This document shows, in pieces, positions 10,292 to 20,500 of a DNA stretch of 64,000 nt. The notes under the pieces were generated by a model, which saw nothing but the letters and a program-made list of their open reading frames with translations, had not been told where the DNA came from and did no database searches. The stretch comes from Brucella cytisi (GTDB taxonomy: Bacteria > Pseudomonadota > Alphaproteobacteria > Rhizobiales > Rhizobiaceae). The stretch's first letter is position 1, and each line of letters begins with the position of its first letter. The stretch spans positions 62,001 to 126,000 of the forward strand of contig JAAVLQ010000001.1 of the NCBI GenBank assembly GCA_012103075.1, given 5' to 3'. A program made the position numbers and the translations under genes.

Positions 10292-11154
10292 ATGACCGAC
10301 AATGCTCGCCCCATCAATGGCCCGCGCGATGTGATGCGGCTGAAACGCGACGACGCTACCGGCACGGAAGCCGTGGCTGCCCGTTTTCACAGCCATGCCT
10401 ATGACATGCATTTTCATGACGAATGGCTCGTCGGCGTGACCCATGCGGGCGTGCAGGATTTTTTTTCTGCCGGGGCAGGCGGCGGCAGAGCACGCCGGGG
10501 CGAGTGATTCTCATCGAGCCGGGCGAACGCCACGACGGGCAGGCGGTCGCCGCGGACGGTTTTGCCTATAACATGCTTTATATGCCGCAATCGCTGGTCA
10601 GAAGCGCGATGGGTGGCAATGATGCGTATATCGGTTTTCGCGAGACGCTGGCCGATGACGGACAGTTGTTTCATGCGGTCGCCCGCGCCTGCGAGGCAAT
10701 CTTCCTCGAAGCGCCGCGCCTGATGATTGAAGACTGCCGCGATCAGGTGACGAACCATCTGGCCCGGCATCTTGGGCAGGACGTGACAGAAAAAGGGTCG
10801 GCTCCACATCCGGTCGCAGCACGCGCGATGGACTATCTGCGGGCGCGCTTCGACGAGGAGTTCGGCCTCGATGAACTGGCGGAAGTGGTCGGGGCCGCCG
10901 ACCGTTTCCAGCTTTCACGTGGGTTCCGGCGTGAATACGGCACCTCGCCACATGCCTGTCTGGTGCAGTTGCGCCTTGCTGAAGCACGGCGCCTGTTGCG
11001 CGAAAAAGTGGCGCCAGCGGAAGCGGCCGCGCTCAGCGGATTTGCCGACCAGAGCCATATGGGGCGCTGGTTCCGCCGCGCCTATGGCATGACGCCTGCC
11101 GCTTATCGCAAGGGACGCACAAACGTTCCAGAAATTGCGGTGAAAAGCCGTTAG
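10292..11154 (+). CDS. AraC family transcriptional regulator, frameshifted
   Basis: This protein of about 287 aa combines an N-terminal cupin-like sensing domain (FHSHAYDMHFHDEWLVG) with a C-terminal double helix-turn-helix of the AraC type (LDELAEVVGAADRFQLSRGFRREYGTSPHACL, then SHMGRWFRRAYGMTPAAYR). The frame breaks in an eight-T run at about 10479; one extra T restores continuity. It is followed 26 bases later by a DUF2000 gene on the same strand. AraC-DUF2000 neighbours suggest local regulation. The inducer is unknown. Confidence 0.85.
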
Positions 11155-11180
11155 GCCTGTCCTCGAAAGAGGAAAAGCTC

Positions 11181-11591
11181 ATGATTTTCGATACAAAAGT
11201 AGCCATTCTTGTCCTGCATGATCTGCCTGTCTGGCAGAAGCTGAACGTGACTGCCTTTATCGCGACCGGCATATCCGGCGCTGTGCCGCACGCCATGGGC
11301 GATCCTTATGAAGATGCGGCAGGCCGCAAGCATACGCGTCTGCTCGGCCAGCCGATGCTGATCTTCTCGGCAACACCGGACGTCCTGCAACGGGCATGGC
11401 AGCAATCGATCCAGCGCGATCTTATCCGTGCGCCCTATGTGCGCGCCATGTTCGAGACCGGGCATGACGTCGCCAACCGCGCTGTATTCAAGGCGGAAAA
11501 TGCCGACGCACCCGAGCTGGTCGGCCTAGCGCTTTACGGCCCAAAGAAAGATATCGACAAGGCCATAAAGGGAACTAACCTGCATCCTTGA
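11181..11591 (+). CDS. DUF2000 domain protein
   Basis: This intact 136-aa protein opens with KVAILVLHDLPVWQKLNVTAF and contains YEDAAGRKHTRLLGQPMLIF, consistent with the DUF2000 family, whose biochemical role is unknown to me. The AGAGGA ribosome binding site suits the ATG at 11181. It is probably co-transcribed with the AraC regulator. Its 3' end overlaps the 3' end of the ROK gene on the opposite strand by 17 bases. Confidence 0.65.
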   Translation: MIFDTKVAILVLHDLPVWQKLNVTAFIATGISGAVPHAMGDPYEDAAGRKHTRLLGQPMLIFSATPDVLQRAWQQSIQRDLIRAPYVRAMFETGHDVANRAVFKAENADAPELVGLALYGPKKDIDKAIKGTNLHP

Positions 11592-12881
11592 ACAGGACGC
11601 TCTGGTCGAACAGATAGCGGTTGGAAAGCGGCAGGCTTGCCGCGCCCATTGCCTTGGCATGCACACCAACCTTGCCCTCGATGATCTTCGGCGCGCGCAG
11701 GCCCTGCAAGTCGAGGCATGAAAGCTCCACGCGGGTCGCTTCCACGATGCGGTGACGCACATTACCCGGCAACCAGCCGTCGATGACGGCGGCGGGAAAG
11801 TCGATCACGGAGGCGGCAGCTACCGTTGCATGGGCCAGCCCGCGTGCGGCAAGCGCTACCCATTCGTCGAGCGGCGTACCAAAATTGCGCCAGTTTTCCG
11901 GTGAAAGCCACAGATCGTCGGAGGGCAGGTGCCGCTCCTGTAACATGCGTTCGAGGACGAACAGCGAAGCCGTATCGATGAGCTGCAAGGTTTCGCCGCG
12001 CTCCCACGTGCCGCGCATCCGCATCGGCATGGAGCCGAGCGCGCCCGCATTGCCCGTGCGGCCCGGATAGAGTGTGTTGTTCAGCACCACACCGCCGCCG
12101 ATGAACGAGCCGATGAAGAAATAGACGAAGTCGGTGAATTCTGGCCCGCGACCAAAGGTCAGTTCCGCACCACAAGCTGCCGTTCCGTCATTCTGCACGA
12201 AGACCGGAAACGAAAACGCCTTGGCGAAATCGCCGACGAGATCGGCGCCGAGCCATGCATCCAGATCTTCGGCAGGTGCACCCACTTCCTCGACCCAGTT
12301 CCACAATTCGAAGGGTAATGCGATGCCGAGCCCTGCAATGCGGTCGCGCTTGGCCGGTTCGAGGGCTGCCGTGAAAGCGGCGACGCTCTCGACGGCGAAG
12401 CGACGGATTTCACCCGGTACAGGCCAGCGATAGGTGATGTGCCGCCGTTCGCGGATCGCTCCCAGAAAATCCATCAGGATGATTTCCGCGCTGCGCCGCC
12501 CGATCTTGAGTCCGAAGGAGAAAACCCCGTCGGCGGCAAGGCGCATCGGCATGGAAGGCTGGCCGACACGACCGCGCACCCGTTCGCCCTGCGTAATGAG
12601 GCCGTCTTTTCCAGCGCACGAATGATGACGGAAACCGTCTGCGCCGAAAGTCCGGTCAGGCGGGCAATGTCGGCGCGGGCGAGCGCGCCATGCCGGCGCA
12701 CAAGCGCCAGAACCAGCCGCTCATTATAGGCGCGCACGCCGATCTGGTTTGAACCGCGATTGACGCTCGCGCCCGGCCCGGCAAATTGAAGCATGGCAGG
12801 CCCCGGAGTGCCGGAGAGAGTGCCTGAAAGCGTGTCGGCAGACCCGCTGTCTGGTTCGCCTTCAACTTTATGCCTGACCAT
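11575..12881 (-). CDS. ROK family transcriptional regulator, probable regulator of the frc sugar operon, frameshifted
   Basis: This protein has an N-terminal winged helix-turn-helix (ALVRRHGALARADIARLTGL-SAQTVSVIIRALEKDGL) and a C-terminal ROK sugar-kinase-like domain (VQNDGTAACGAELTFGRG, FFIGSFIGGGVVLNN), about 435 aa. A lost A at 12607-12610 (four of five) breaks the frame after RALEK. The start is uncertain: ATG codons at 12881, 12905 and 12959 are all in frame. It is divergent from frcB across about 460 bases. Repression of frcBCAK relieved by a sugar is inferred from position and family. Confidence 0.82.
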
Positions 12882-13341
12882 AGCCTCTCCCAGATTCCGT
12901 GCCATGGAATGCAATCTCGAAATGCAGCCATGGAATGCCGGAATTCCTAAACCAACCATCGAAGGAGAAAAAGCCCTCTTTGCAAGGGATATGAAATAAA
13001 AACAAACGCTTAAGAGCCTGCTCCAAAAGTCACCATGCCGGTCTGCAAATGGCGCCTTTCTACGTTCCGGTGCTCACGTACCTTTAAGTACGCTCCGCTC
13101 CGGTACTCGAAAATCACCATTTTCGCCTCGGCCTGCCGCTTTTTGATTCAGTCTCTAAGACCGATCACGCGGCGCGGCAGCGGGCTCGGTGCCTGCCTCT
13201 TTCGATCCTCTCTCCTCCGTCTTCCAGAGTGACACAGCATATTAATAAATCAAGTGGATTTATTAATTGACTCTGTTTTGAAGCCGTGTTTTGCTTCTCT
13301 TCTGCCGGGGAAGAGGACCGGTTTCAATCTGGGAGGAGTCC
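12882..13341. promoter_or_regulatory. Divergent control region between the ROK gene and frcB, containing a repeat
   Basis: No gene is seen here. The region holds family A repeat copy 3 (13023-13140) and an AT-rich segment at 13240-13270 ('attaataaatcaagtgg', 'atttattaattgac') which forms an inverted repeat (aataaat...atttatt) and is a reasonable promoter/operator for frcB. Operator identity is inference. Confidence 0.4.
13023..13140. repeat. Repeat family A, copy 3 (uninterrupted)
   Basis: This is the cleanest copy: 'ctgcaaatggcg', 'gttccggtgctcacgtacc', 'tttaagtacgctccgctcc', 'ggtactcgaaaatcaccat' in order. It is intergenic, between the ROK gene and frcB. Confidence 0.7.
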
Positions 13342-14364
13342 ATGAAGAAGACAGTTCTGTCGGCAGCCTTTGCTGCCTTCGCGCTTGGCGCTGCCGCATT
13401 GCCAGCGAATGCCGCCGATGTCGGCGCGTGCCTCATCACAAAGACCGATACCAATCCGTTCTTCGTCAAGATGAAGGAAGGCGCTATCGCCAAGGCCAGG
13501 AGCTGGGCGTCAATCTCAAGACCTATGCGGGCAAGATCGACGGCGATTCCGAAAGCCGGGTTGCGGCTATCGAAACCTGCATTGCTGATGGCGCCAAGGG
13601 TATTCTCATCACGGCTTCCGACACCAAGGGCATCGTGCCGTCGCTGCAGAAGGCACGCGATGCGGGCCTGCTCATCATCGCGCTCGATACGCCGCTTGAG
13701 CCTGCCGATGCGGCGGACGCAACCTTTGCAACCGACAATTTCCCGGCTGGTGAGCTGGTCGGCAAATGGGCAGCGGCAACGCTTGGCGACAAGGCCAAGG
13801 ATGCGCGGGTTGCCTTTCTCAACCTCACCGCGTCGCAGCCGAGCGTCGACGTTCTGCGTGATCAGGGGTTTTGCCACCGGCTTCGGCATCGACCCGAAAG
13901 ACAAGACCAAGCTCGGTGACGAGGATGATCCGCGCATTGCCGGTCGCGACCTGACCGATGGCAACGAAGAAGGCGGACGTCGCGCGATGGAAAACCTTCT
14001 CCAGAAGGATCCGAACATCAATGTCGTCCACACCATCAACGAACCTGCCGCCGCCGGTGCCTATGAGGCGCTGAAGGCTGTCGGGCGTGAAAAGGACGTG
14101 CTGATCGTCTCCATCGATGGCGGTTGCCCCGGCGTGAAGAATGTCGAGGCCGGTGTAATCGGCGCGACTTCGCAGCAATATCCGCTGCAGATGGCGGCAC
14201 TCGGTATCGAGGCGATCAAGAAGTTTGCTGATACGGGTGAAAAGCCGAAGCCGACCGAAGGCAAGGACTTCGTCGATACCGGCGTGTCGCTTGTCACCGA
14301 CAAGCCGGTGGAGGGCGTTCCGTCCATCGACACGAAAACCGCACTCGACAAGTGCTGGGGCTGA
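13342..14364 (+). CDS. frcB: Sugar ABC transporter periplasmic binding protein (FrcB-like), two frameshifts
   Basis: This is the substrate-binding component of a CUT2-family importer. In Sinorhizobium meliloti FrcBCAK moves fructose, with mannose and ribose also reported as substrates. The start at 13342 has GGAGG; residues 1-22 form a signal peptide ending ANAADV. Mature motifs include [37 protein letters not shown] and [16 protein letters not shown] lost C at CCCAGG (13496) and an extra G near 13867 compensate each other, giving 340 aa. It is followed by a hairpin and then frcC. Confidence 0.85.
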   Translation: MKKTVLSAAFAAFALGAAALPANAADVGACLITKTDTNPFFVKMKEGAIAKARSWASISRPMRARSTAIPKAGLRLSKPALLMAPRVFSSRLPTPRASCRRCRRHAMRACSSSRSIRRLSLPMRRTQPLQPTISRLVSWSANGQRQRLATRPRMRGLPFSTSPRRSRASTFCVIRGFATGFGIDPKDKTKLGDEDDPRIAGRDLTDGNEEGGRRAMENLLQKDPNINVVHTINEPAAAGAYEALKAVGREKDVLIVSIDGGCPGVKNVEAGVIGATSQQYPLQMAALGIEAIKKFADTGEKPKPTEGKDFVDTGVSLVTDKPVEGVPSIDTKTALDKCWG

Positions 14365-14382
14365 TCCCCTTTCTGAAACTCA

Positions 14383-14412
14383 GGCCCGGCAGATCGGAAG
14401 ATTTGCCGGACC
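14383..14412 (+). promoter_or_regulatory. Intercistronic hairpin between frcB and frcC
   Basis: An imperfect stem cggcagatc-ggaa-gatttgccg, with flanking ggcc/ggacc and a short T run, lies between the binding-protein gene and the permease gene. Such structures often stabilise or partly terminate the upstream mRNA so that the binding protein is made in excess; that role is inferred. Confidence 0.45.
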
Positions 14413-14440
14413 TTTCTGCAGGTGAAGGCAGGAGACAGAC

Positions 14441-15533
14441 ATGAGTGAGCCACAGGCGGCTTCCGCTGCACAAAACCGTCTATGCAGGACTATGAAAAGA
14501 CGCTGGCGCAGAGCGCGGCTGATGTCGCCTCTTTCGATGCGGGCGACCAGTCGCTGCTTTATCGGATGCGGAATTTCCTGCATCACAATCCCGCTGCCGT
14601 GCCGCTGATCGTGCTCGTCCTGTCGCTGCTGGTGTTCGGCATCACGCTTGGCGGCAAGTTCTTCTCCGCCTTCGCACTGACCCTCATTCTGCAACAGGTC
14701 GCCATCACAGGCATCATCGCCGTGGCGCAGACGCTTGTGATCCTGACCGCGGGTATCGATCTTTCGGTCGGCGCCATCATGGTCCTTTCATCGGTGGTGA
14801 TGGGCCAGTTCACCTTTCGCTATGGGCTTCCCGCCGAACTGTCTGTTCTGTGCGGCTTTGCCACGGGCGCGCTGTGCGGCTTCATCAACGGCTTTCTGGT
14901 GGCCTATGTCCGCCTTCCGCCTTTCATCGTGACGCTCGGCATGTGGCAGGTGATCCTCGCCACAAACTTCCTCTATTCCGCCAACGAGACGATCCGCGCG
15001 CAGGAAATCACGGCTGAAGCGCCGATCCTGCAATTCTTCGGCGAGAGCATCCGCTTTGGCGGCGCGGTCTTCACCTATGGCGTCATTGCCATGGTGCTTC
15101 TGGTTCTGCTGTTCTGGTATGTGCTGAACCACACTGCCCGGGACGGCACGTCTATGCCATTGGCGACGATCCCGAAGCGGCACAGCTTTCCGGTGTCTCG
15201 GTCAAGCCGATCCTCATGTCGGTCTATGTGCTGGCCGGTATCATCTGCGCGCTTGCAGGCTGGGCGATGATCGGCCGTCTCGGTTCGGTATCGCCGACCG
15301 CAGGCCAGTTCGCCAATATCGAATCCATCACCGCGGTGGTGATCGGCGGCATTTCGCTGTTCGGCGGACGCGGTTCCATTCTCGGCACCATGTTCGGTGC
15401 GCTGATCGTCGGCGTGTTTTCACTGGGGCTGCGCCTGTGGGGCACCGATCCGCAATGGACCTATCTCCTGATCGGCGTTCTTATCATTGCTGCCGTCGCC
15501 ATCGACCAGTGGATCAGAAAGGCTGCCGCATGA
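14441..15533 (+). CDS. frcC: Sugar ABC transporter permease (FrcC-like), two frameshifts
   Basis: This is the membrane component of the fructose-type importer, about 364 aa with roughly 8-10 transmembrane helices (VPLIVLVLSLLVFGITLGG, GIIAVAQTLVILTAGIDLSVG and others). The motif LTAGIDLSVGAIM is typical of CUT2 permeases. The start at 14441 follows GGAGA; a lost A near 14472 and CCTGG read as CCGG at 15138-15141 break the frame. Repair gives HTALGRHVYAIGDDPEAA. The stop overlaps the frcA start (ATGA), so the two are translationally coupled. Confidence 0.85.
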
Positions 15534-16308
15534 AAACGAACACCACGCCTGTTCTGTCTGGCAAAGGTCTGGTCAAGCGCTATGGTCGCGTCACCGCACT
15601 CGATCATGCCGACTTCGATCTCTATCCCGGCGAAATCCTCGCGGTCATCGGCGACAATGGCGCCGGCAAGTCCTCGCTCATCAAGGCGCTGTCCGGCGCG
15701 ATCAAGCCCGACGAGGGGAAATCCTGCTCGACGGCAAGCCTGTCAGCTTTCATTCACCGATGGAGGCACGGCAGGCGGGCATCGAGACGGTCTATCAGAA
15801 CCTTGCCTTGTCGCCTGCGCTTTCCATCGCCGACAATCTGTTTCTGGGCCGCGAAATCCGCCGCAAGGGGCCGCTTGGCTCGCTGTTTCGCATGCTGGAT
15901 CGCGGTGCGATGGAAAAGATCGCGCGCGAAAAACTGTCCGAACTGGGCCTGATGACGATCCAGAATATCGGTCAGGCGGTGGAAACCCTTTCGGGCGGCC
16001 AGCGTCAGGGCGTTGCGGTGGCGCGTGCCGCCGCCTTCGGCTCCAAGGTGGTCATCATGGACGAGCCGACGGCGGCGCTGGGCGTCAAGGAATCTCGCCG
16101 CGTGCTGGAACTCATTCAGGACGTGAAGCGGCGCGGCATGCCTATCGTCCTCATCTCGCACAACATGCCGCATGTGTTCGAGGTTGCCGACCGCATCCAC
16201 ATTCACCGGCTCGGGCGCCGCCTGACGGTCATCGACCCGAAGGAATATTCCATGTCGGATGCCGTGGCGCTGATGACCGGGGCGATGAGACCGAAGGAAG
16301 CGGCTTGA
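15530..16308 (+). CDS. frcA: Sugar ABC transporter ATP-binding protein (FrcA-like), frameshifted
   Basis: This is the ATPase driving the importer, a single nucleotide-binding domain of about 259 aa, as in FrcA and unlike the two-domain RbsA type. Walker A is GDNGAGKSS, the signature LSGGQRQGVAVAR, and Walker B VVIMDEPTAALG, followed by LISHNM. A lost G in a run near 15716 breaks the frame after IKPDEG. It begins inside the frcC stop codon. Confidence 0.87.
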
Positions 16309-16375
16309 CCACTTGCGCTTGAACAGGGTTGCTGCGCCTTTAACACGGTGACAGGACGAATCACGGAAACCGGAC

Positions 16376-17016
16376 ATGACGCCCATTGAGCGCGAAGCCC
16401 TGCCTTCGGAAATTCTTGCGCGGCTGGCGGAAACCGACAAGCGCCCGGTCGTGGCCATCGCTGGCCCGCCGGGAGCCGGAAAATCCACCATTTCCGATTA
16501 TCTGCTCCATGCCATCAACAAGGGCGGCGAAACGCCGTCCATCGTCGTGCCCATGGACGGGTTTCATCTTGATGACGGGATTCTCGATCAGCGTGGATTG
16601 CTGAGCCGCAAGGGCTCGCCGCCCACTTTCGACTGCGCCGGATTTGCGGTGTTGCTGCAGCGACTGAAACAGGCAGAGGGCGAAATCTTCATTCCGGTTT
16701 TCGACCGTTCTCTGGAGCTGTCCGCGCTGCGGCATCCGTGGTCGGCCCGGAGCATCGCGTGCTTCTGGTCGAAGGCAATTATCTGCTGCTCGATCAGCAA
16801 CCATGGGTGCAGCTTGCACCTTTTTTCGACATGACGCTCTATCTGGATGTGCCCTTTGCAGAGCTGGAGCGCCGCCTGAACGAACGCTGGCTCAGCTTTG
16901 GCTTCGATGCCGAAACCGCCCGAAACCGCGCCCTTTCCAACGACATTCCCAATGCCGAACTCGTGGTAGCGCAGTCGCGCAAGGCGGATTTTGTCGTGGT
17001 CTCGGACGGGCGATAA
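16376..17016 (+). CDS. frcK: P-loop kinase of the frc operon (FrcK-like), frameshifted
   Basis: This putative sugar/nucleoside kinase of about 213 aa resembles the uridine kinase/phosphoribulokinase fold. The Walker A GPPGAGKST is at about residues 31-39, followed by VVPMDGFHLDDGIL and, after the break, VLLVEGNYLLLDQQPW and LNERWLSFGFD. A lost C near 16725 (CCC to CC) splits it. Its position after frcBCA matches the frcBCAK order in Sinorhizobium; the phosphorylated substrate is not established from sequence. Confidence 0.8.
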
Positions 17017-17110
17017 CAGGGAATTGCACCTTTCAAGGGTTGCGGCGATGCGCTTGCGTCTGCATGATGGGAAAAATCGCTTCATCAGTTTCCGACCGGA
17101 ATAGTTCCCC

Positions 17111-17800
17111 ATGACGACTTATGTTTTTTGCGCCGCCCCCGCAGCCTTTTTGCCTGTGAAGGGAACGGACGCGCGCTTTCCCGTGCATCGCATCTATTGC
17201 GTCGGCCAGAACTACGCCGATCACGCCATCGAAATGGGTGGTGATCCGACCCGCAATCCGCCTTTCTTCTTCCAGAAGAACCCGGACAGCCTCGTGATCG
17301 AAGGAGGTGATTTCCCTTATCCGCCGAAGACCGAGGACGTGCATCACGAGATCGAACTTGTGGTGGCGCTGAAGGCCGGGGGCACCGACATTGCTGTCGA
17401 AAAGGCGCTGGACCATGTTTATGGCTACGCCGTTGGCATCGACATGACGCGCCGCGACCTGCAGGCCGTGGCCAAGAAGGCCGGTCGTCCGTGGGAAGTC
17501 GCCAAGGCCTTCGAGCACTCCGCGCCCTGTTCGGCCATCGTGCCGGTGTCGGAAATCGGCCACCCGGAAAAGGCTGCGATTTCGCTCGCCATCAATGGCG
17601 AAACCCGCCAGTCGGGCGACCTCAACCAGATGATCTGGAAGGTGGCGGAAACCATTTCCTACCTGTCTTCGCTCTTTGAGCTGCAACCCGGCGATCTTAT
17701 CTTTACAGGTACGCCTGCGGGCGTCGGGCCGGTGAAGCGCGGCGACCGTCTGGAAGGCAAGGTCGACGGCGTGGCAACCCTCACCGTTACCGTAGTCTGA
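17111..17800 (+). CDS. Fumarylacetoacetate hydrolase family protein
   Basis: This intact 229-aa enzyme belongs to the FAH superfamily, which includes acylpyruvases, fumarylpyruvate hydrolases and 2-oxo acid decarboxylating enzymes. Typical features are [17 protein letters not shown], the metal-ligand region [12 protein letters not shown] (two Glu) and [14 protein letters not shown] (Asp), and near the end [15 protein letters not shown]. The precise substrate cannot be told. It lies 94 bases after frcK and may be read through from that operon. Confidence 0.87.
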   Translation: MTTYVFCAAPAAFLPVKGTDARFPVHRIYCVGQNYADHAIEMGGDPTRNPPFFFQKNPDSLVIEGGDFPYPPKTEDVHHEIELVVALKAGGTDIAVEKALDHVYGYAVGIDMTRRDLQAVAKKAGRPWEVAKAFEHSAPCSAIVPVSEIGHPEKAAISLAINGETRQSGDLNQMIWKVAETISYLSSLFELQPGDLIFTGTPAGVGPVKRGDRLEGKVDGVATLTVTVV

Positions 17801-17824
17801 TTCTCTTCACGTGGAGGAGCATGA

Positions 17825-18017
17825 ATGAGCATCTATCTTCCCGATGACGTGCACGACGCTCTGGAGCGCTTCATCGCCGAAAAGCATCCCGGTCTCAACC
17901 AGACCGAGGCGATGACGCTTATCCTGCGCAAATGGCTGGTGCGCGAGGGGCTATCTGTCGGCGGAGCCCGAACACGGCACACCGCCGGATGAACTGAACG
18001 CGACCAATGACGATTGA
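17825..18017 (+). CDS. Small hypothetical protein, CopG-like helix pattern, frameshifted (63 aa)
   Basis: GGAGG precedes an ATG at 17825 (MSIYLPDDVHDALERFIAEK). The short strand-helix-helix pattern and the phrase TEAMTLILRKWLVREG suggest a ribbon-helix-helix-like fold, but I do not recognise a family. An extra G near 17948 diverts the frame; removing it gives GYLSAEPEHGTPPDELNAT and a stop at 18015-18017. It directly follows the FAH-family gene and is probably in its transcript. Confidence 0.5.
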
Positions 18018-18035
18018 ACAAGGCAGCAATTGACT

Positions 18036-18248
18036 ATGGCCAAACAGCCGCCGGAAGGAGCGGGTCGCAAGACCGCGCTCGGGCGACGCCTTTTGATTCT
18101 CATGATTCTGGCAATTGTGCTCGTGATCGCGCTCGTCTGGATGAGCATTTATCTCTTCGATCCAAATGGCGGTCTGGACTTTGATGATCTCGGTATTTTT
18201 GCTTTTGATTTCAATGTGGTAGATACGGTGTCACCGCGCATTTTGTGA
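18036..18248 (+). CDS. Small single-pass membrane protein, hypothetical (70 aa)
   Basis: A short ORF starts MAKQPPEGAGRKTALGRRL and has one strongly hydrophobic helix (LLILMILAIVLVIALVW) followed by an acidic, aromatic tail (LDFDDLGIFAFDFNV). Basic residues before the helix predict a cytoplasmic N-terminus. No family is recognised. The ribosome binding site is weak (AAGG, distant). Its place 18 bases after the previous small gene suggests co-transcription. Confidence 0.42.
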   Translation: MAKQPPEGAGRKTALGRRLLILMILAIVLVIALVWMSIYLFDPNGGLDFDDLGIFAFDFNVVDTVSPRIL

Positions 18249-18412
18249 GTGCGTTAATCTTTTTGTTACCATTTGAAATATTCATTTTCGCAGAGCCCCG
18301 ACGTTTAGCGCTTCCGTTTGCCGTCTTTTGCATGGTACATGATCCTCATCGACCGAAAGAATATTGACTGAAACGGGCGCTTTCCGATGCCTGTAAAGCC
18401 AAGAGGATCTGG

Positions 18413-18601
18413 ATGGCATTCGAGGACATCAAGGCGGAAATTGCGCTGCTTTTCGAGCAAATGGTGAATCAGCCGCAAGACGCTCATGAAATCCGTGAAA
18501 CGGTTCGCGAGAAGCTCAATACGCTGCGGGCCAGCGGTTTGCCTCTGCCTGAAGATCTGGTCGAGCTTGAAAAACGCATCGAAAAAGATTTCGATTCCTG
18601 A
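18413..18601 (+). CDS. Conserved small alpha-helical protein, hypothetical (62 aa)
   Basis: An ATG preceded by GAGGAT opens a 62-codon frame rich in charged residues (MAFEDIKAEIALLFEQM, RETVREKLNTLRASGLPLP, ELEKRIEKDFDS). It is predicted entirely helical with a Pro-containing turn. I recall comparable small proteins in Rhizobiales but no function. It lies 14 bases ahead of the lytic transglycosylase gene and may be co-transcribed. Confidence 0.55.
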   Translation: MAFEDIKAEIALLFEQMVNQPQDAHEIRETVREKLNTLRASGLPLPEDLVELEKRIEKDFDS

Positions 18602-18615
18602 GAACGGATCCGGTC

Positions 18616-19513
18616 ATGCGTTACGCGCTTTCCTCTTCTTCCTCCGCTGGTCTGGTCCGCAAAGGGCCTCATGCTTCTTGGTTGTGCCGTGGCGCTCAGC
18701 GCCTGCAACACCACCAATGACGGCAAGCCCGTGAAAACGGCGCTGATCACGCAGACCGATACTTCCAGCCAGACCGCTTCCGCAGCAGGCAGCGCTGCCA
18801 GTGCCACGGCCAATACCGCAGGCACGGCGACTGGCGATGCGGGCGCTGCTGCCGGAACGCAGACTGTCGCAGCCGTGACCGATCCTTCCGATCCGGTCCT
18901 GCCTGCCGTTGTTCCCATTCCCGGCATTCGTGGCCAGTCCGAACCGATGATGGCCTATGCCGGTGCGCAGGCTGCCGCTTCGCCGGCATCCGTTGCCGCC
19001 AATATGGCGTTTGAGACACCGGATCATGCGCCGGAAGAACTCGATGCGCTGATCACCAAATATTCCGTCGCCTATGATGTGCCGGAACGTCTTGTGCGCC
19101 GGGTCGTGCATCGCGAAAGCCGGTTCAATCCGGGCGCCCGCAACGGACCTTATTGGGGGTTGATGCAGATCAGCCATCCGACTGCGCGCGGCATGGGCTA
19201 TACAGGCGCGGCCAAGGGCCTGCTCGATGCGGAAACCAATCTGAAATATGCGGTTCGCTATCTGTCCGGCGCCTATAAGGTCGCGGGCGGTGATGAAAGC
19301 CGGGCAGTCCGCTATTATGCGCGGGGCTATTATTACGATGCCAAGCGCAAGGGACTGTTGCAGGAAACCGGCCTCGACGGAAGCTGGAAGCGCAGTGGCC
19401 CGACCCGCGACGCAGCCGCTTCCATCCAGCCGGCATCCTTGCCGGAAGGCGGGGCAGCACCGCTCCCCGGCGTCGCTCCCATTCAGGCTTCCTACGCACC
19501 GGCGGGGCAATAA
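18616..19513 (+). CDS. Lytic transglycosylase (SLT domain) lipoprotein, frameshifted in the signal
   Basis: This is a peptidoglycan-cleaving lipoprotein of about 298 aa. The lipobox LSAC follows a hydrophobic segment (LMLLGCAVALSAC). An Ala/Thr-rich linker leads to the SLT domain: catalytic Glu in RRVVHRESRFNPGARN, then YWGLMQISHPTARGMGY and NLKYAVRYLSGAY. An extra G near 18664 separates the ATG at 18616 from the main frame; the alternative is a start at the ATG at 18671. It probably acts in the periplasm during wall turnover. Confidence 0.87.
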
Positions 19514-19557
19514 ACTAACTGTCATCTTGACGCTGCAAAGTGATGGCAGTTTCCTGT

Positions 19558-19662
19558 TGAGAGCGCATCCCGAAAAAAGTGTGAAACGGTTTTCGGAAAA
19601 GATGCGCGTTAAAACAAAGGACTAGAGCGCCGATCTGACCCAATCAGATCGAAACGCGCTCT
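19558..19662. repeat. Repeat family B, copy 2
   Basis: Blocks 'gagcgcatcccgaaaa', 'tgtgaaacggttttcgg', 'aaagatgcgcgtt', 'gatctgacccaatcagatcg', 'aaacgcgctct' form an imperfect palindromic element like that at 2227-2329. It lies between the transglycosylase and hemolysin III genes. Confidence 0.65.
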
Positions 19663-19685
19663 GGAACCGACGACAGGGCAATTTC

Positions 19686-20342
19686 ATGAATGTAAGACTG
19701 CCTCATCCAGTCAAATGGAAATATGACCGGGCCGAATTGTGGGCCGATGGCGTCATCCATGTTCTGGGTGTCGGGCTGGCGCTTGCAGGCGCCATTGCCA
19801 TGCTGATCTATTTCCTGCCGAACATGCCTGCAGCGACCTCGATTTCGTCGGGTGTCTATCTCGCGAGCCTTCTGGCAGCGCTCGGCATTTCGGCTGTCTA
19901 CAATATCTGGCCGGTTTCGCCGACCAAATGGTTCCTGCGCCGTTTTGACCACTCGGCGATCTATCTTCTGATCGCCGGAACATACACGCCTTTTGCCATG
20001 CATATGGGCGACCGCGCTCTCCCGCTGCTTCTTTTCGTCTGGAGCGTGGCTTTCGTCGGCATCATGCTGAAACTGTTCATGCCGGGTCGTTTCGACCGGC
20101 TGTCGATCCTGCTTTATCTGGCGCTCGGCTGGAGCGGTGTCATGGTCTATGACACCATGGTGCAGTCGCTGCCGCCAGCCGTTTTCTGGCTGATTGCAGC
20201 CGGTGGCATGGTCTATTCGCTGGGTGTGATCTTCCATGTCTGGGAGCGCCTGCGGTTTCAGAATGCTATCTGGCACGGCTTCGTCGTGGTGGGCGCGGCA
20301 CTGCATTATTGTGCGGTGTTTTTCGTTGGCGCATGGAACTGA
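19686..20342 (+). CDS. Hemolysin III / PAQR family membrane protein
   Basis: This intact 218-aa protein has about seven transmembrane segments. HlyIII/PAQR markers are His in ELWADGVIHVLGVG, RFDHSAIYLLIAGTYTPF and the C-terminal FQNAIWHGFVVVGAALHY, which supply the conserved metal-binding histidines of the superfamily. These proteins may be membrane hydrolases or stress-related; the name hemolysin is historical. It is a single gene between two dispersed repeats. Confidence 0.88.
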   Translation: MNVRLPHPVKWKYDRAELWADGVIHVLGVGLALAGAIAMLIYFLPNMPAATSISSGVYLASLLAALGISAVYNIWPVSPTKWFLRRFDHSAIYLLIAGTYTPFAMHMGDRALPLLLFVWSVAFVGIMLKLFMPGRFDRLSILLYLALGWSGVMVYDTMVQSLPPAVFWLIAAGGMVYSLGVIFHVWERLRFQNAIWHGFVVVGAALHYCAVFFVGAWN

Positions 20343-20351
20343 AGCCCGCTC

Positions 20352-20468
20352 CATTTCGGCTCTGACGGTCTGCAAATGGCGCACTTCTGCGCTTCCGGTG
20401 CTCATGTACCTTAAAGTACACTCCGCTCCGGTTCTCGAATTGCACCATTTTCGTCGCGTCATAGCCAA
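20352..20468. repeat. Repeat family A, copy 4
   Basis: The element starts immediately after the hemolysin III stop codon and contains 'gacggtctgcaaatggcg', 'cttccggtgctcatgtacc', 'ttaaagtacactccgctcc' and 'caccattttcg'. It separates that gene from the convergent dnaE2. Confidence 0.7.
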
Positions 20469-20500
20469 AATAGCGAACGGGCTTCGGAGCGCGTGATTGC

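Noticed and set aside
13497-13867. Reading the uninterrupted ORF through frcB as a single authentic protein
   Set aside because: The frame is open end to end only because two opposite indels cancel; the middle is in the wrong frame, with the family sequence visible in another frame. The same applies to ccmG (51620-51687) and cysP (60152-60390).
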